Positions 42,788 through 54,425 of a stretch of 64,000 nt of DNA are shown in pieces. A program made the translations under genes and the position numbers. The stretch is taken from contig JAWQEG010000066.1 in assembly GCA_033782935.1 (NCBI GenBank), positions 248,001 to 312,000 on the forward strand. The letters are read 5' to 3'. The number at the start of each line of letters is the position of its first letter. Positions within the stretch are counted from its first letter, which is position 1. This DNA is from Petrolisthes cinctipes (Eukaryota; Arthropoda; Malacostraca; Decapoda; Porcellanidae). The notes below the pieces were generated by a model, which had not been told where the DNA came from, did no database searches, and was given only the letters and a program-made list of their open reading frames with translations.

Positions 42788-43555
42788 CCTGCGCTTGGCT
42801 CCTGATATTGCCTACCATACCACTCAATATATTTATTTCTACAGCCAGTCCTTCATACTGGTTGCTCCAGGTATGCATCAACTCTGACATTATAATCATG
42901 ACAGTGTAAATAGCCAGTATATGGGAGGAAACAAGCAGAAAATATACGGTTAAACGCACCCCGACCAGTTCTGTGACGTCATCACCATAACAAGCGCTGG
43001 CTACTCCACACTCCTACAAAGTAGTGATTAGGACAGTATCAGGCAGTTTTAACTTCCTACAGCACAAGATGACCAGGACACGGACACAGCAGAACCAGGC
43101 AGCCGGGCGGCATTATCGTGAAGTCTGGCTGGCTACCTGCCAACACTGCTTACTGCTGAGCCAAAATGGTGGTGGTTGAAAGGAGAATAACGCTTGGGTT
43201 TTAACGATAAATCCAACCATGGAATAATCTTTGAAATAGTTTCATTCTCTTTCCCAGCTCATTTTACCCTCTTCTGATCTATTCTAATTTAACCAAATCA
43301 AGCACTGGCACATACCCGTACAAAGTTCACGAATATGCAGCCGGGTGGAGTGTTCAATAGGAGAAGAACACTACCTTAGCTCAGGTTCTGTCAGAACCGC
43401 TACTTGACCAGGCAAACGGGCGGACCACACAGCGGGGGAATGCCACTGCACAAACCACTACTCAAACTCCACCAGGACCACCTTCAGAAATCCCCATCGA
43501 CACCGCTACCACACCTTCCGACATAATGGATCTCCACCATTTCAGAGGAAGGTAA
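42788..43555. other. Spacer leading into the ORF1p relic
   Basis: No clear gene. The sequence from about 43060 may include the 5' UTR or N-terminal codons of the ORF1p relic, with Thr/Pro-rich translation at about 43380-43550. Confidence 0.35.
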
Positions 43556-44145
43556 AACTATTGTGAACAATAATATCAAAGCAATGCAACTAATAAATAA
43601 CCAGAAAGATAATAAAAATAGCACAATTGTAAAGCCACGGAAGTCAGCTTGAAAATAGAATAACAAAGCTTGAAAAACTAGTGGATGAAGTGAACCAATA
43701 CGAGAGAAGGGACACTATCATTGTTGTTGGTCCAAACATACCAAAGGAAGAACAAAACGAAAATAGTGTAGATGTGGTAGTGAGATCGATCAAAGAAAAC
43801 CTTCGCATAAATATAAATAATTCTGACAGAAATGTTGCTCATAGAACGACTCTAGTAGGTCAATCATTGTTAAACACCAGAGCAGGCAAACAAAATACAA
43901 CATTATAAACTCATGTGTAACAGTTAAGCCTAACCTGTACATTAATGAGAGCCTAACCACAAAACGCCGATCATTATTCAAGATAGTATAGGACATAAGA
44001 AAACAACGCAGAGAAAAATTCCAGCAATGCTATACAAATTATGGTTAAATTTTTTTGTGAAGTTAAAACATTTAAACTGGAAACACATCATCACTACTGA
44101 CGCAATTCTTATACATTTCTTAGACAATTACCGAAAATATTAAAA
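43556..44145 (+). pseudogene. LINE ORF1p-like relic (coiled coil, RRM, C-terminal domain)
   Basis: Around 43646-43720 the frame reads LENRITKLEKLVDEVNQYER, a coiled coil running into the RRM start (RRDTIIVVGPNIP), then ENSVDVVVRSIKENL and DRNVAHRTT. After a frame change come SCVTVKPNLYINESLTTKRR, IRKQRREKFQQCYTNYG, and ITTDAILIHFLDNYRK, which fit the C-terminal domain of L1-type ORF1 (transposase 22) proteins. At least three frame changes or stops are present. These proteins bind single-stranded RNA as trimers. No matching RT is adjacent. Confidence 0.65.
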
Positions 44146-44197
44146 GAAGCCTCAAATACTCATAAGTAATTTAAATTCACAATGTTATTATAAGGGT

Positions 44198-44745
44198 TGT
44201 TGCCATTGTAGTGGCGCCATATGCACCACTCCGTATTCCTCTATATATTTCATGTGCTGGTATGCCGCTCCCTGTTCCTTTGTACTCTCCCCGCCCCAGA
44301 CAAGCCACAGTCTGGCAGTTTGGTTAATCCCGTCCCCTGACACAGCTTAACAGACTCTTGGGAGTCAAGCCACCAGCTTCCCGCTTTCTCCATGTAGGAA
44401 TCGAGGTGGGTGCAGCAGGTCAGGTGATGGCGTGATCCCGTGGGTGATGCTACATACAGGAACCTGAAGCAAGGAGATAAAAGGAGCGGAACTGCGTTTG
44501 TATGGCAGACTATCCAGCGAGCTACCGAAGTGGAAGGACCTGCCCTACTCCTGTCGTTGTCACACACCTGCAGCACACGTGTTCCCACTCAGATCATATG
44601 ACGTACCTCTGCTCTACACGACTACACAAGCTACACTGCAACTACCGACACTCCACGTCGCTGCATGGCAGGCTGTCCTTCCCCATACTCATATGTACTG
44701 CACACTTGTATATTACCAATAAACTGTACCGTGTATTCTAGAGTC
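44198..44745 (+). other. Possible solo LTR
   Basis: A gene-free stretch beginning TGTTGCCATTGTAGTGGCGC, with a TATA-like GATAAAAGG at 44478 and a polyadenylation signal CAATAAAC near 44711 downstream, the order expected in an LTR. No second copy, terminal CA or TSD could be confirmed; the call is tentative. Confidence 0.2.
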
Positions 44746-44825
44746 TGTTCACCCGGGTAGATACATAAGGAGCTTCCTTACTGTCTCACCATCCAGCAGG
44801 ACACTCTCACCTATAATAATTGCAT

Positions 44826-45150
44826 TATTGTGCTATACTATTATTATTACTACTAGTATTATTTGAGTTTATTACAACCCTTATTACTACTACTATTGCT
44901 ACTAATATTATTACTACTACTACTAGAACTACTATACTACTACTACTACTACTATGTTTACCACTACTACTATGACTATGTTTACTTCTACTACTACTAC
45001 GACTACGTTTACTACTACTACCATAACTACTACTACTTCTACTACTATTACTATGACTAATACTAATACTTCTACTACTACTGTAACTATCTATTACTAT
45101 TATTATCTATTAATAATAATTTTATTACTACTATTACTATTCTTCTACTA
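44826..45150 (+). repeat. ACT/TAC trinucleotide-rich tract
   Basis: Imperfect trinucleotide repeat in several blocks. Tyr/Thr-rich ORFs across it are products of the repeat. A similar tract lies at 46203-46350 on the other side of the P-element relic. Confidence 0.85.
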
Positions 45151-45309
45151 CAACTATTATCAAGAAGTATGGAAGGTAAAGAAGGGACACTCTGCCCGCT
45201 CCCTGGTTATTTTAGCGACGGTGGCGCTCCAAGTGAGAAGCACGTAAAAACTCGAGTTGTGGCGTCACTGGCGTGGTAAATAGCATGGTCGGTAGCAGTT
45301 TTGTGCTGC

Positions 45310-45912
<603 letters not shown>

Positions 45913-46202
45913 TAGAATCCCTATGTAGGCTACTTTATGTAGGCTACTTTATAAAAAAAAAAAAAATCTGGAAATTACTAAGGAAGCGCTACAGGTAAAT
46001 ACATCGGTATATGTATGTGCATAATGTAAATTGAAAAGTATTTTTCCAATCTTCATAAGCGATAACAACAAAACAAGTAGCATTGGGCATTAGTGTTGAC
46101 GTGTAGTTTAACGCGCTTGCCGTTGGGCGGCGCCACTGTTCCCGCTGTTACATTCTCCCCGTAGGGGCTGTCACGAGTGTCCCCTTTTTACCTTCCATAC
46201 TC

Positions 46203-46350
46203 TTTGCTATTACTACTACTGTCATTACTACTAATGTTATTGCTATTAATGTTATCACTAATAGTTTTAGTTCACTACTACTCATTTTTTCTATTCGGCT
46301 ATATTTCTGTTACTACTACTACTATTGTTACTACTATTACTACTACTACT
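46203..46350 (+). repeat. Second ACT-rich tract
   Basis: Imperfect trinucleotide repeats mirroring the tract left of the P-element relic. Confidence 0.7.
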
Positions 46351-46687
46351 TCCTTCTATTTCCCGTGAGAAATTTCGGCCCTTTTACAATCACGAGGGGA
46401 AACAGAATAAATGCCATAGAAATTATGATAACAAGGAACAAGGAGAACTGGAGACTCTTCTGCCATGGCCACCCCCTTGGGTTGAACTACTTGGAGGAAA
46501 ATATCCGGCATGCCCTTGACCAGTTGTGTTTGGGATTCCCCACAAGTTGACAGGTGTGTCTTCCATACCAAAAGGGATAACGGTACTCCTGTGTGTTTTC
46601 CAAGTGCCAAGATACCCAGCCCTCCCACAACTTTTCCCATTTCCTGTATATTTTCCTTATGCGAAGATGTCCAGCCAATCCCATCAC

Positions 46688-46835
46688 GACCGCGACAGTG
46701 ACAGCGACCGTGAGCGACAGCGACCGCGAGCGACAGCGACCGCGAGCGACAGCGACAACGTCAACGACAGCGACATCGAGCGACAGTGTCAACGAGCGAC
46801 AGCGACAACGACAGCGACGGCGACGGCGACAGGGT
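46688..46835 (+). repeat. GACAGC-type hexamer-like minisatellite
   Basis: Repeats of GACAGCGACCGCGAGC and variants, about 150 bases. Overlapping ORFs on both strands (Arg/Ala/Thr- or Val/Ala-rich) derive from it. Confidence 0.85.
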
Positions 46836-46862
46836 TGGACACTATCTCCACCAAAGGCACAG

Positions 46863-46870
46863 GAAACTCA
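46863..46870. repeat. Candidate TSD of the RTE-like LINE
   Basis: GAAACTCA, repeated at 48617-48624 on the other side of the element. A longer, imperfect variant (GGCAC then GGAAACTCA, 15 bases) also compares 46856-46870 with 48654-48668. Confidence 0.5.
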
Positions 46871-48616
46871 ATCAATCAATCAATCAATCATTTCCTGTAG
46901 CACCCACGGGGATGCATAGGGCCTTAATGAACTCGTGCCACCACACCTTATCCTGAGCTAACTCCTCCAAATCTCCCCAACATTCATCTCCCGCTTCCCG
47001 CCTCATTGTTCTCACCCACGTCTCCCTAGGCCTTCCTCTTCTTCTTGTACCATGTGCTACCCACCCTAGTGTATCTCGTACTATCCCATGTCTTCTATAC
47101 ACATGACCTAACCACTTCCAACGTGACATCCTAACATATTCATCAACTGGCTGCACCCCTGTTATTTCTCTAATTCTGCTATTCGATATCCTATCCCACC
47201 ACTTAATTCCTAATATTCTTCTAAGTACCTTATTTTCAAACACCAAGAATTTACGGTCCATATTCGCTGTACTGTACCATGATTCGTGACCGTAGGTTAG
47301 TATACTCCTAACCATTACTTTATAAATTTTGATTTTTGTATGCACAAATTTTTTTTTATTCTTCCAAACAGTTTTAAGCATTCCCATTGCCTGATTTGCC
47401 TTTCTTAACCTTTCTTCGTATTCTAAGGTCAAAGAACCATCCTTCGTTAAACAGGTACCTAAATATTTAAACGTTTCAACCTGCTTTACCACCACACCTC
47501 CAATCATACAGTCCTGTGCATTTTCCATGTTCATATTAATAATTTCAGTTTTTCCACAATTAATAACCAAACCCACCCTTAAGCCCTCTCTCACTAAACA
47601 ATCCAACACCCTCTGCATCTCCTCCGGCCCATCACACATCAAAACTATATCATCTGCATAATCCAGGTCCAAGAGCTTCCCATTCTCTCCCCAGAGTATA
47701 CCTGCACCAGTTTCTGTACCAACCCTTTTCATTACGTAATCTATGACCAATACGAACAACAAAGGCGACAAGATGCCACCCTGAATCACACCTGACTTGA
47801 CTTCAAACGGATCACTCATACAACCATCAACCATCACTTTACAAAATGTGCCATCATGCATGTTCGTAACGACCTTCACAAACTCCTCCGGTATTCCATA
47901 AAGCCTCATAATCTTCCCCATAGTCCCTCTCGAAACACTATCAAATGCTTTTTCGAAGTCAACAAAGCAAAAGCTCAACGGAACTCTCATTTCATTTACT
48001 TGTTGCATTAAATGCCTAATAATAAAAATTTGATCATTACAACCACGTCCCTTTCTAAAACCGGCCTGCTCGTTCCTAAGTATATCATCAACCACTGGCT
48101 CCAGCCTATTTAACAACACTCTACTAAACACTTTCAAGGCTATCGGTGTCAAAGTGATTCCCCTCCAATTACCACATTCACTCAGGTTTCCTTTCTTGGG
48201 AATTTTAACAATCACACCATACTTCCAATCTGATGGTATTATTCCTGTTACCCATATCCTATTGAATAACTTGGTCAAGATCATTGTTAATCTATCCTCC
48301 TCCACTTTAAACATTTCTGGAAATAAACCATCCTCCCCTGGTGCCTTATTATTCTTTAACTGTTTCATTACCTTCTCCACTTCCCCCATCCTCATCTCTC
48401 CTGTTTCTATATTTAAATCTTCCTCAGCAGGTGGTATATCTTCTTCTGGCGGTATTGGCCTATTAAGAACTATCTCAAAGTGCTCTTTCCATCTGTTTTT
48501 AATATCTCCATCTTTAGTCAGTAAATTACCATCCCTATCTCTAACAGGTATTTCCTTGCGTTTCTTTGCATTGCCACTCAGTTTTCTAATTGATTCATAT
48601 GCTATCCTTTGACTCT
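46871..48616 (-). mobile_element. RTE-like LINE, 5'-truncated
   Basis: Minus-strand non-LTR element starting inside ORF2 at about 48616 and ending in a TGAT-repeat tail (46871-46890). It has almost no 3' UTR: the ORF stop TGA is the first tail unit. Very short 3' UTRs with short tandem repeat tails are typical of the RTE clade. The endonuclease is lost through truncation. Confidence 0.8.
46884..48616 (-). pseudogene. RTE-like reverse transcriptase, N-terminally truncated
   Basis: A single open frame enters from the truncated 5' end. It reads NRWKEHFEIVLNRP, then RT blocks NNKAPGEDGLFPEMFK, VKIPKKGNLSECGNWRGITL, EQAGFRKGRGCNDQIF, CFVDFEKAFDSVSRGTM, SGVIQGGILSPLLFVLVIDY, the catalytic LDYADDIVLMCD, and the thumb block TFKYLGTCLT. 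The C-terminus has YGHESW, RWKWLGHVYRR and RRRGRPRETWVR, usual in this clade. It ends VGATGND with the stop in the tail. No frameshift is visible, which suggests recent insertion. The apparent ATG at 48395 is internal. Confidence 0.85.
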
Positions 48617-48624
48617 GAAACTCA

Positions 48625-49259
48625 GGGACAGGTATACTGGGGCTAGGAAAGACGGCACTGGAAACTCAGGGACAGGGTTTTTATCTTAACCTTCTTGTGG
48701 TCCTGGGAACTGGTATACACCCCACAGCATCAAGGAAGATAACTGTTCCCAGTCCAAGCTGTCAAGTAGGCAAGCGCTGACTCACAACATTCCTATTCGT
48801 CCGCCAATGCTATTTTAACCGGTATGTACCCAGGGAGCCTTGTTACGGGACATGAGGAGAACTACGAGCCTTATACACAACTCGTCACCTTCAGGGTCTT
48901 CCAGGCAAGGATAGTGTTGTATCCCTCTGCTTCAACAACAGAACTTTCTTCCAGCCACTTGATCTTCACATCAATAGCATTTTCAATATTTTCATTGTCT
49001 TTATCAGCAAACATTTCGACATCTGATCATTACTGACTACAATCTTTTCCTTGTTGCCAGTTTGTCATTGGCGTTTCTCCTTCCAAACTTGGAGGTGACA
49101 GCATACTGGTTGTCCGAGGTAGTTGAAAAGATATGGCTCTTCTTTGTAGGTATGCCACTGTTGACATCAAGGAGAACACAAAGAACGAAAAAGAGACATC
49201 ATTGCTACTGACTGCCACTATTAAATTTTACCCCGACATCTTGACTACCATCCTGGCGA
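48625..49259. other. Spacer with short tandem duplication
   Basis: GAAACTCAGGGACAGG occurs twice (48617 and 48661). A short frame on the minus strand (about 49030-48880: DKDNENIENAIDVKIKWLEE) looks coding-like but matches nothing I recognise. Confidence 0.35.
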
Positions 49260-49649
49260 GGTCGCCATTTTGTTACGGCGCAATGTAACACCAATATTAA
49301 ACAGGGATAGTCAAGATGTTAGTGAAGATGTTGTATTCACTTGGGGGTTAAAGCAAGTCAGTAACTGTCTCTCTATTATTACTTTAAGGGTTACATTGCA
49401 GAACAAAAATTAAAAATCCACTTGCTTTCTTCAGGTTGTACATTGCATATGAAGCTTTATAGCTAACCTGGAAAGCCAAACTAAAATACAATCATGTAAC
49501 AATACACAAGAATGAATATACAAAAATAGTTACATACATAGACGTGAAAATAAATACATATATGTAAATAAAAATAATGTAAGTGTTGCACAGATATGTA
49601 CGGGTAATGTGTATAATGTGACAGGTAATGCAAGTGTGTGTAATAATGT

Positions 49650-51130
49650 TACATGATGGGTGTGTGTAGCTGCGTGTAGAGTGCGTGAGTGTCTGTGTTG
49701 GAAAGAGTTGCGATATATTTGGCCGGACACCGTATGGTATGTCCGGACTGAGAAGTGAATCCCTCAGGAACCAAAGCCGGCTCGTCATTCCATAACATAT
49801 CCTGTGGTGAGGGAGGCGTGTCAGGGCGTAGCAGAGGTTGTGGTGTGCACTGAGGGCTAACGGGACGAGGAGGCGTGGCTGGTATAACATGAATGACAGG
49901 CGGCTGGTCCTGAGGGAGACTAGAAGGGATTACAATAATCGAGGTATGGTCAGGTGCGGGGAGGTCAAGAAGAGGAGTAGGGTCAGGTCGGGTGTGGTCA
50001 GGTAACAGGATAGGGTCAGGTAAATTGTGGTCAGGTACCAGGTTGTCAGGCAGTGGCGTAGAGTCGGGGGGGGGGGAGGACTAGGGTCTGGGAGGTCAGG
50101 AGTGGAGGGGGGTGGAATGTCGGGTAGGGTAGGTGGCATAGGTAGTTCGGGTATGGGGAGAAGGTCGGCAAGAGGTACCGGTAGGGAGGAGAGGTCAGGT
50201 TCGGATTGGGTAGGGCGAGGAGTGGGCGGTTGGAAGGATAAAGGAGGTGAATTAGCCTGGATAGTTGGGGATGAGGTATAGGTGGATAGGGGTGTCGATG
50301 ATTGTGAAGGAGATGGGGGTTGTCGTGTGGCGTGATCATGGGTGGTGGTGTAGGGTGGATGGTTATGTGAGGCAGGGCTAGGTATGGTGTAGTGAGCGTG
50401 AGAGGGTTGTGGGTGGGGAAGGATGGTGGTAGTAGTGGGAGTTGGTGCATGAGGTGTGAGAGGAAGTATGGGTTGAGAGTGTATGGTGTGGTGTGACGAG
50501 GTGGGTGGAAGGGTATGTTGTGGATGAGTGACTGGTTGTGTGTGAGGTGTGGGTAGGAGGTGTGGTCGGTGAGGTGAGTGTGGTGTAGGAGGAATGTGTG
50601 GTGTGTAGTGCGTGAGTGGTGAGGGGTGTAACGGTGCGTGAGTAGGTGGGTTGATGTGTTGTGGTGTGGTGTGAGGAGGTGAGGTGGTAGTGTGGGCCGG
50701 TTTCACCTTCTCCCAGGACGTGACGTAAGGTTTGCCAGAGATTTGGAGTGTGACTGTCGCGTCTATCCTGGAGAGCACGTGATGTGGGCCAGTGTACAGT
50801 TGTTGGAGAGATGTACAATGAGAGTCTGTCTGCAGCAGGATGTACGGTGCAGAGTGCAGGCCAGGTGGTGTGTAGGTGGGTCTGATGTGCTGTCGTATCG
50901 GTGAGGGTAGAGCATTGGCGATGGCGCACTTGAGTGCGGGTAAGAAGGATAGGTTGGCCGTGTCCACGTCCGGAGAAGTAATTTGTTCTGAGAGGCGTAG
51001 GTCTTCCCCGAACACCAGCTCTGCCTGGGAATGGTGCAGGTCTTCCTTCATAGTGGTGCAGACGGTGAAGAGTATGAGTGGGACAGCGTTCGTCCACTGG
51101 TCTGGCTACAGTGCGCGTAGGGGTCATTGA
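49650..51130 (-). pseudogene. Gypsy integrase C-terminal region and low-complexity tail
   Basis: The minus frame from 51051 (HHSQAELVFGEDLRLSEQI, then YILLQTDSHCTSLQQLYTGP and SRIDATVTLQISGKPYVTSW) corresponds to the integrase C-terminus with the GPY/F-like LQQLYTGPHHVL. It is followed by about 290 residues almost entirely of Pro, His, Thr and Ser, to 49930, then another frame to about 49650 ending in the RCPAKY motif. The tail is encoded by strongly strand-asymmetric G/T-rich plus-strand sequence. Confidence 0.65.
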
Positions 51131-51384
51131 GGCAGCGGTGAAAGTGCTCCTTCATCCCGTTGCTGCAGGGGTGGTATCCTGCCACGCCCTGGACCCAGGG
51201 TACCCTGGTCAGTGATGATAACCAAAGTTGGCGACCCAGTTGCTAGGAAGTGACGGGCAGTACCTTCTGAGGTGATGTCACTCATTTGGGTAGTGGTGCA
51301 CCAGCGTGTTGTCCTGTCAACACATGTAAGTAGGTAATGTGACCCGCGCGACAGGGGTAGCGGGCCAACGATATCCACGTGCAT
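51124..51384 (-). pseudogene. Gypsy integrase core, frameshifted
   Basis: It reads MHVDIVGPLPLSRGSHYLLT, CVDRTTRWCTTTQM and VIITDQGT: the first two Asp residues of the DDE triad with usual context. After ITDQG the frame is damaged and the catalytic Glu is not seen in frame. Confidence 0.75.
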
Positions 51385-51457
51385 TGTGTGGAATCTGCTA
51401 GTAGGAACGGGAAACTCGTGATGTGGAGGACAGGTGTGGCGGCTGACCTTGGTGCGT

Positions 51458-52222
51458 TCACAGGGTAATCACGAGGTGACCCACTCCTTCACCTGCTTCC
51501 TCATGCCTGGCCATACTGCACGGCAGCTGATGAGGCAAAGTGTCCCAGCTACATCGGGGTGGTTGAGCGAGTAGTAGTGCTGGAATAACGTTTCTGGGGG
51601 GTTTGTAGGGTCGTGGGGTGCTGCAGGAGGTGTCGCACCAGAGCTTGGTGGTAGAGTCTGGTGCTGTGAGGTACTCTAGCCGTGGTCCTTTGTCACCCGT
51701 GAGAAGCTCCTGAAGGCGTGTGGAGTCCTGTTGAGCCATGACGAGCACGGGGAAGTCCAAAGGAGGGATGTGTTGGATGCTGGAGATAGAAGGGTGTGTC
51801 AGCGGTGACCTGGAGAGGGCGTCAGCTACGGCGTTTTCTTCTCCTCGGAAGTGGTGTATGTCCGTCGTGAACTCCGAAATGAATGAGAAGTGGCGCGTAA
51901 CCCGTGGGGACCAGTTTGTACCTAGCTGGTGCATGGCTGTGGTGAGAGGCTTGTGGTCTATACAGAGGTGGAAGGTCCTGCCTTCGAGGAAGTGGCGGAA
52001 GTGCTTTTCAGCATCGTTTATGGCCACCAGCTCTCTGTCAAAAAAAAAAGGTGCTGTACTTGTGCTGTGGCGGCTCCAGACGTTTGCTGTAGAAGGCGAT
52101 TGGCTTGAGTATAACATCCACTTCCAGCTGCAGGACTGCTTTGATGGCGTCAGTAGAGGCGTCAGTGTAGATAGATGTGAGCGCGTGAGGTGTAGGATAT
52201 GATAGAAGTGTAGTGTTGGCAA
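51458..52222 (-). pseudogene. Gypsy RNase H second half and integrase zinc-binding region
   Basis: It continues the RT frame after a slip in an A-run at 52040-52049: RELVAINDAEKHFRHFLEGR, FHLCIDHKPLTTAMHQ, HHFRGEENAVADALSR, all typical Ty3/Gypsy RNase H. A degraded integrase N-terminus follows. The codons before the A-run in this frame are not part of the protein. Confidence 0.8.
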
Positions 52223-52755
52223 GCTTGGTTTCGATGGCGGTGAATGTTGCCTTAGCTGCCGGTAGCCAGACGAGTTTCTTCTGAGATGACTTTTTGAGTC
52301 TCTTCAGTAGATCGTGGACTGGCGCAAGGGTGGAAGCGGCGTGAGGAATAAAGTTGTGGTAAAAATTCACCACGCCAAGGAATTCCTTTAGTTTCCTGAC
52401 TGCAGTAGGTAGGGGGAATTCCCTCATGTCCTCAACCTTCTGCAGCAGTGGGGTGATGCCGTTGGGTGTGACACTGTGCCCGAGGAAGTCCAGGTGATCA
52501 ACCCTGATGACGCACTTGGAGGGATGGATATTCAAGCCGAACTGCTGTAGGCTGGAGAAGAGTTCCCTCAGGTGCTGCTGATGCTGTACATGGGAGTTTG
52601 AAGCGACGAGTATGTCGTTATTATAGACCACAGTGTACTCAAGCCCCCGCAGCACCTTATCCATGAACCTCTGAAACGTTTGTGGAGCGTGATGTAGTCC
52701 AAAGTTCATGGACAGGAACTCAAATAATCCGAACGATGTGATGATGGTGTAAAAG
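52038..52755 (-). pseudogene. Gypsy RT (partial) and RNase H start
   Basis: It starts within RT at FYTIITSFGLFEFLSMNFGL, continues HHAPQTFQRFMDKVLRGLEY, then VVYNNDILVAS where the family has VYxDDxLV (first catalytic Asp replaced by Asn), LDFLGHSVTPNGI, RKLKEFLGVVNFYHNFIPHA, then RNase H (IYTDASTDAI). It ends at an A-run slip giving FFF. The lost active-site Asp and the frameshift show it is dead. Confidence 0.85.
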
Positions 52756-52770
52756 CGCGATTTTTGCCCC

Positions 52771-54425
52771 CTTAATTTAATATTACTTTTTTATTTTACT
52801 CTGGGAGGAAATAAAAAACCCACTGCCTTTAACAAAACAAAAAGCCACTAGTGTATGCTACTACTCTATCCTATAGCTGGATCAACCTGGTGTGGAAAAA
52901 AAAACAAGAGACTGATGAGGAACAGGACAAGTCCAGTCCCTCCTCAGTACTAGGTATACGCTGCCACCGCCAAACGAAGTTGACAAGAGGAATTGAGTGT
53001 ACACACACCGGAAGGGTAGCGTAGCGTTAGCTTATGTAGGCGCGTGAGTAAGCAATCCAGACTAAGATTTTAACGGGGGTACGATCAGTGATGTGAATTG
53101 AGAATTAATATCTATATAGGATCACAGTATGTTTGCTAATGTCGGTGACGGAAATACTTAACTAATTATAATCCTGTTTATTTATAATATTTTCACACGA
53201 GTACATTATTTATATAATAAGAATACAATAATATTTCCCCCTTCCTTGTCAATATTTCCTACTCCCCGTTCTGTCAACTAGGACAGGAACAATTCCATGT
53301 CTCGCCAATTGACAGAGATCTAAACCCTCTTAAATCCACATACCAAAAACAATTACCACAATATTAAAAAAAAAAAATCACATCCTAAACATCAATATCC
53401 TAATACATCCTAACATCAATATCGTAATAATATTCGAACTGTGAATTGCCAGAAATTATTATTAATATTATTCACCACATGTGTGTCAAGTTGCTCAAGG
53501 GTTGTTTGCTAATAAATGGCGGCTTTTCCCAGCTGTTATCACCAAAACCGGAAGAAGACTGAGAAACAAAAAAACATACATTAGTTACTATGTCCTTAAG
53601 TGAACACACAATATTCTTCAGTTCCTTAAATTCAATCACTGGACTAATTGATTCACCACTCACAATATTCACAATACAATATATATATATATATATATAA
53701 CAAGAGCTAGTTTGAGATCTTACCTGTTATCACCAAAGCCGGAAGCAGAATGAGAAGGAAATACTGAAGGCTACTCCCTCTTCACTTCTCCTTCCACCTC
53801 CACTTGTTAAACAAAGTAGTGCCTCGTATTTCATGTACTAGGATTTTCATCAGTTCACCCTTACTGGTGTATATTTAGTGACATACCATAATTTAAATAT
53901 ATTCCTGTACTCAAATACATTGCCTTCTTCCCTGGTTAAAGTATTATATTACTGTAGTATACATATACAAGGCATGTATTGTTTCGCGACTCTCTTTATG
54001 GACCATCCTGACTAAAATAATAGCCTATCTTACTAAAATAATCCTTCTAAGTAAGTTACAGTTAAAATGCAGGTACCTCATAGGAGAGTTAGGTTTGTAA
54101 TTATAAATTATAATTACAAATGCAGGTCACTCCCTGTATCCCATTAATACCCTCCATCCACTTCTTAATCATCACGTATTTTCCTATTCATATCAATCTA
54201 CCAAGGGAATTCAAAGGTAAGGTCAACATACCTTTTCTGACCTGTCTCACGTACCTCACCTCACCTCACCTGACCCTTTCAACTAGAGTCCTTGCCCACG
54301 AGCTTTAATCCTCTCACCCTCCTCCAATTGTCATCTGCCATTTGCTCACTTTTCTCTCCCACTTCACTAACAGAAACCTAGTCTTAAATTCACACATAAA
54401 AATAGTACAATACCCCGTGCTACGA
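52771..54425. other. AT-rich spacer without recognisable gene
   Basis: It contains a TA microsatellite (about 53680-53699), a direct repeat of about 35 bases (TGTTATCACCAAA at 53534 and 53726) and a 27-base palindrome (54094-54120). No coding sequence recognised. Confidence 0.45.

Larger units (their letters stand above)
49260..52770 (-). mobile_element. Ty3/Gypsy LTR retrotransposon, 5'-truncated pol
   Basis: On the minus strand the order is RT, RNase H, integrase, then a long Pro/His/Thr-rich tail ending near 49650 with SQSGHTIRCPAKYIATLSN, which resembles the RSGR-x-RPP-x-Y end of many Gypsy pols. RT before integrase is the Ty3/Gypsy order. Gag, protease and the first half of RT are absent; similarity begins at about 52755. 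A possible LTR end and TGGCGACC primer-binding-like word occur near 49255-49275, but no LTR pair is present. Confidence 0.75.

Noticed and set aside
44863..45247. Tyr/Thr/Leu-rich ORFs
   Set aside because: They are direct translations of the ACT/TAC microsatellite in different frames.
46487..46919. Overlapping Arg/Ala/Thr-rich ORFs on both strands
   Set aside because: Produced by the GACAGC-type minisatellite and its flanks, with no recognisable domain.
48880..49030. Coding-like minus-strand frame (VDVKIKWLEE region)
   Set aside because: About 50 codons with plausible composition but no recognisable family and no start or neighbours to support a gene.
49250..49280. LTR end with TGGCGACC primer-binding site for the Gypsy element
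   Set aside because: The word is suggestive, but no second LTR exists in the window and the position after pol would require a tandem arrangement. Left as a note only.
50027..50281. Gly-rich ORF on the plus strand
   Set aside because: It is the complement of the Pro/Ser-rich Gypsy tail, whose minus-strand frame is contiguous with integrase.
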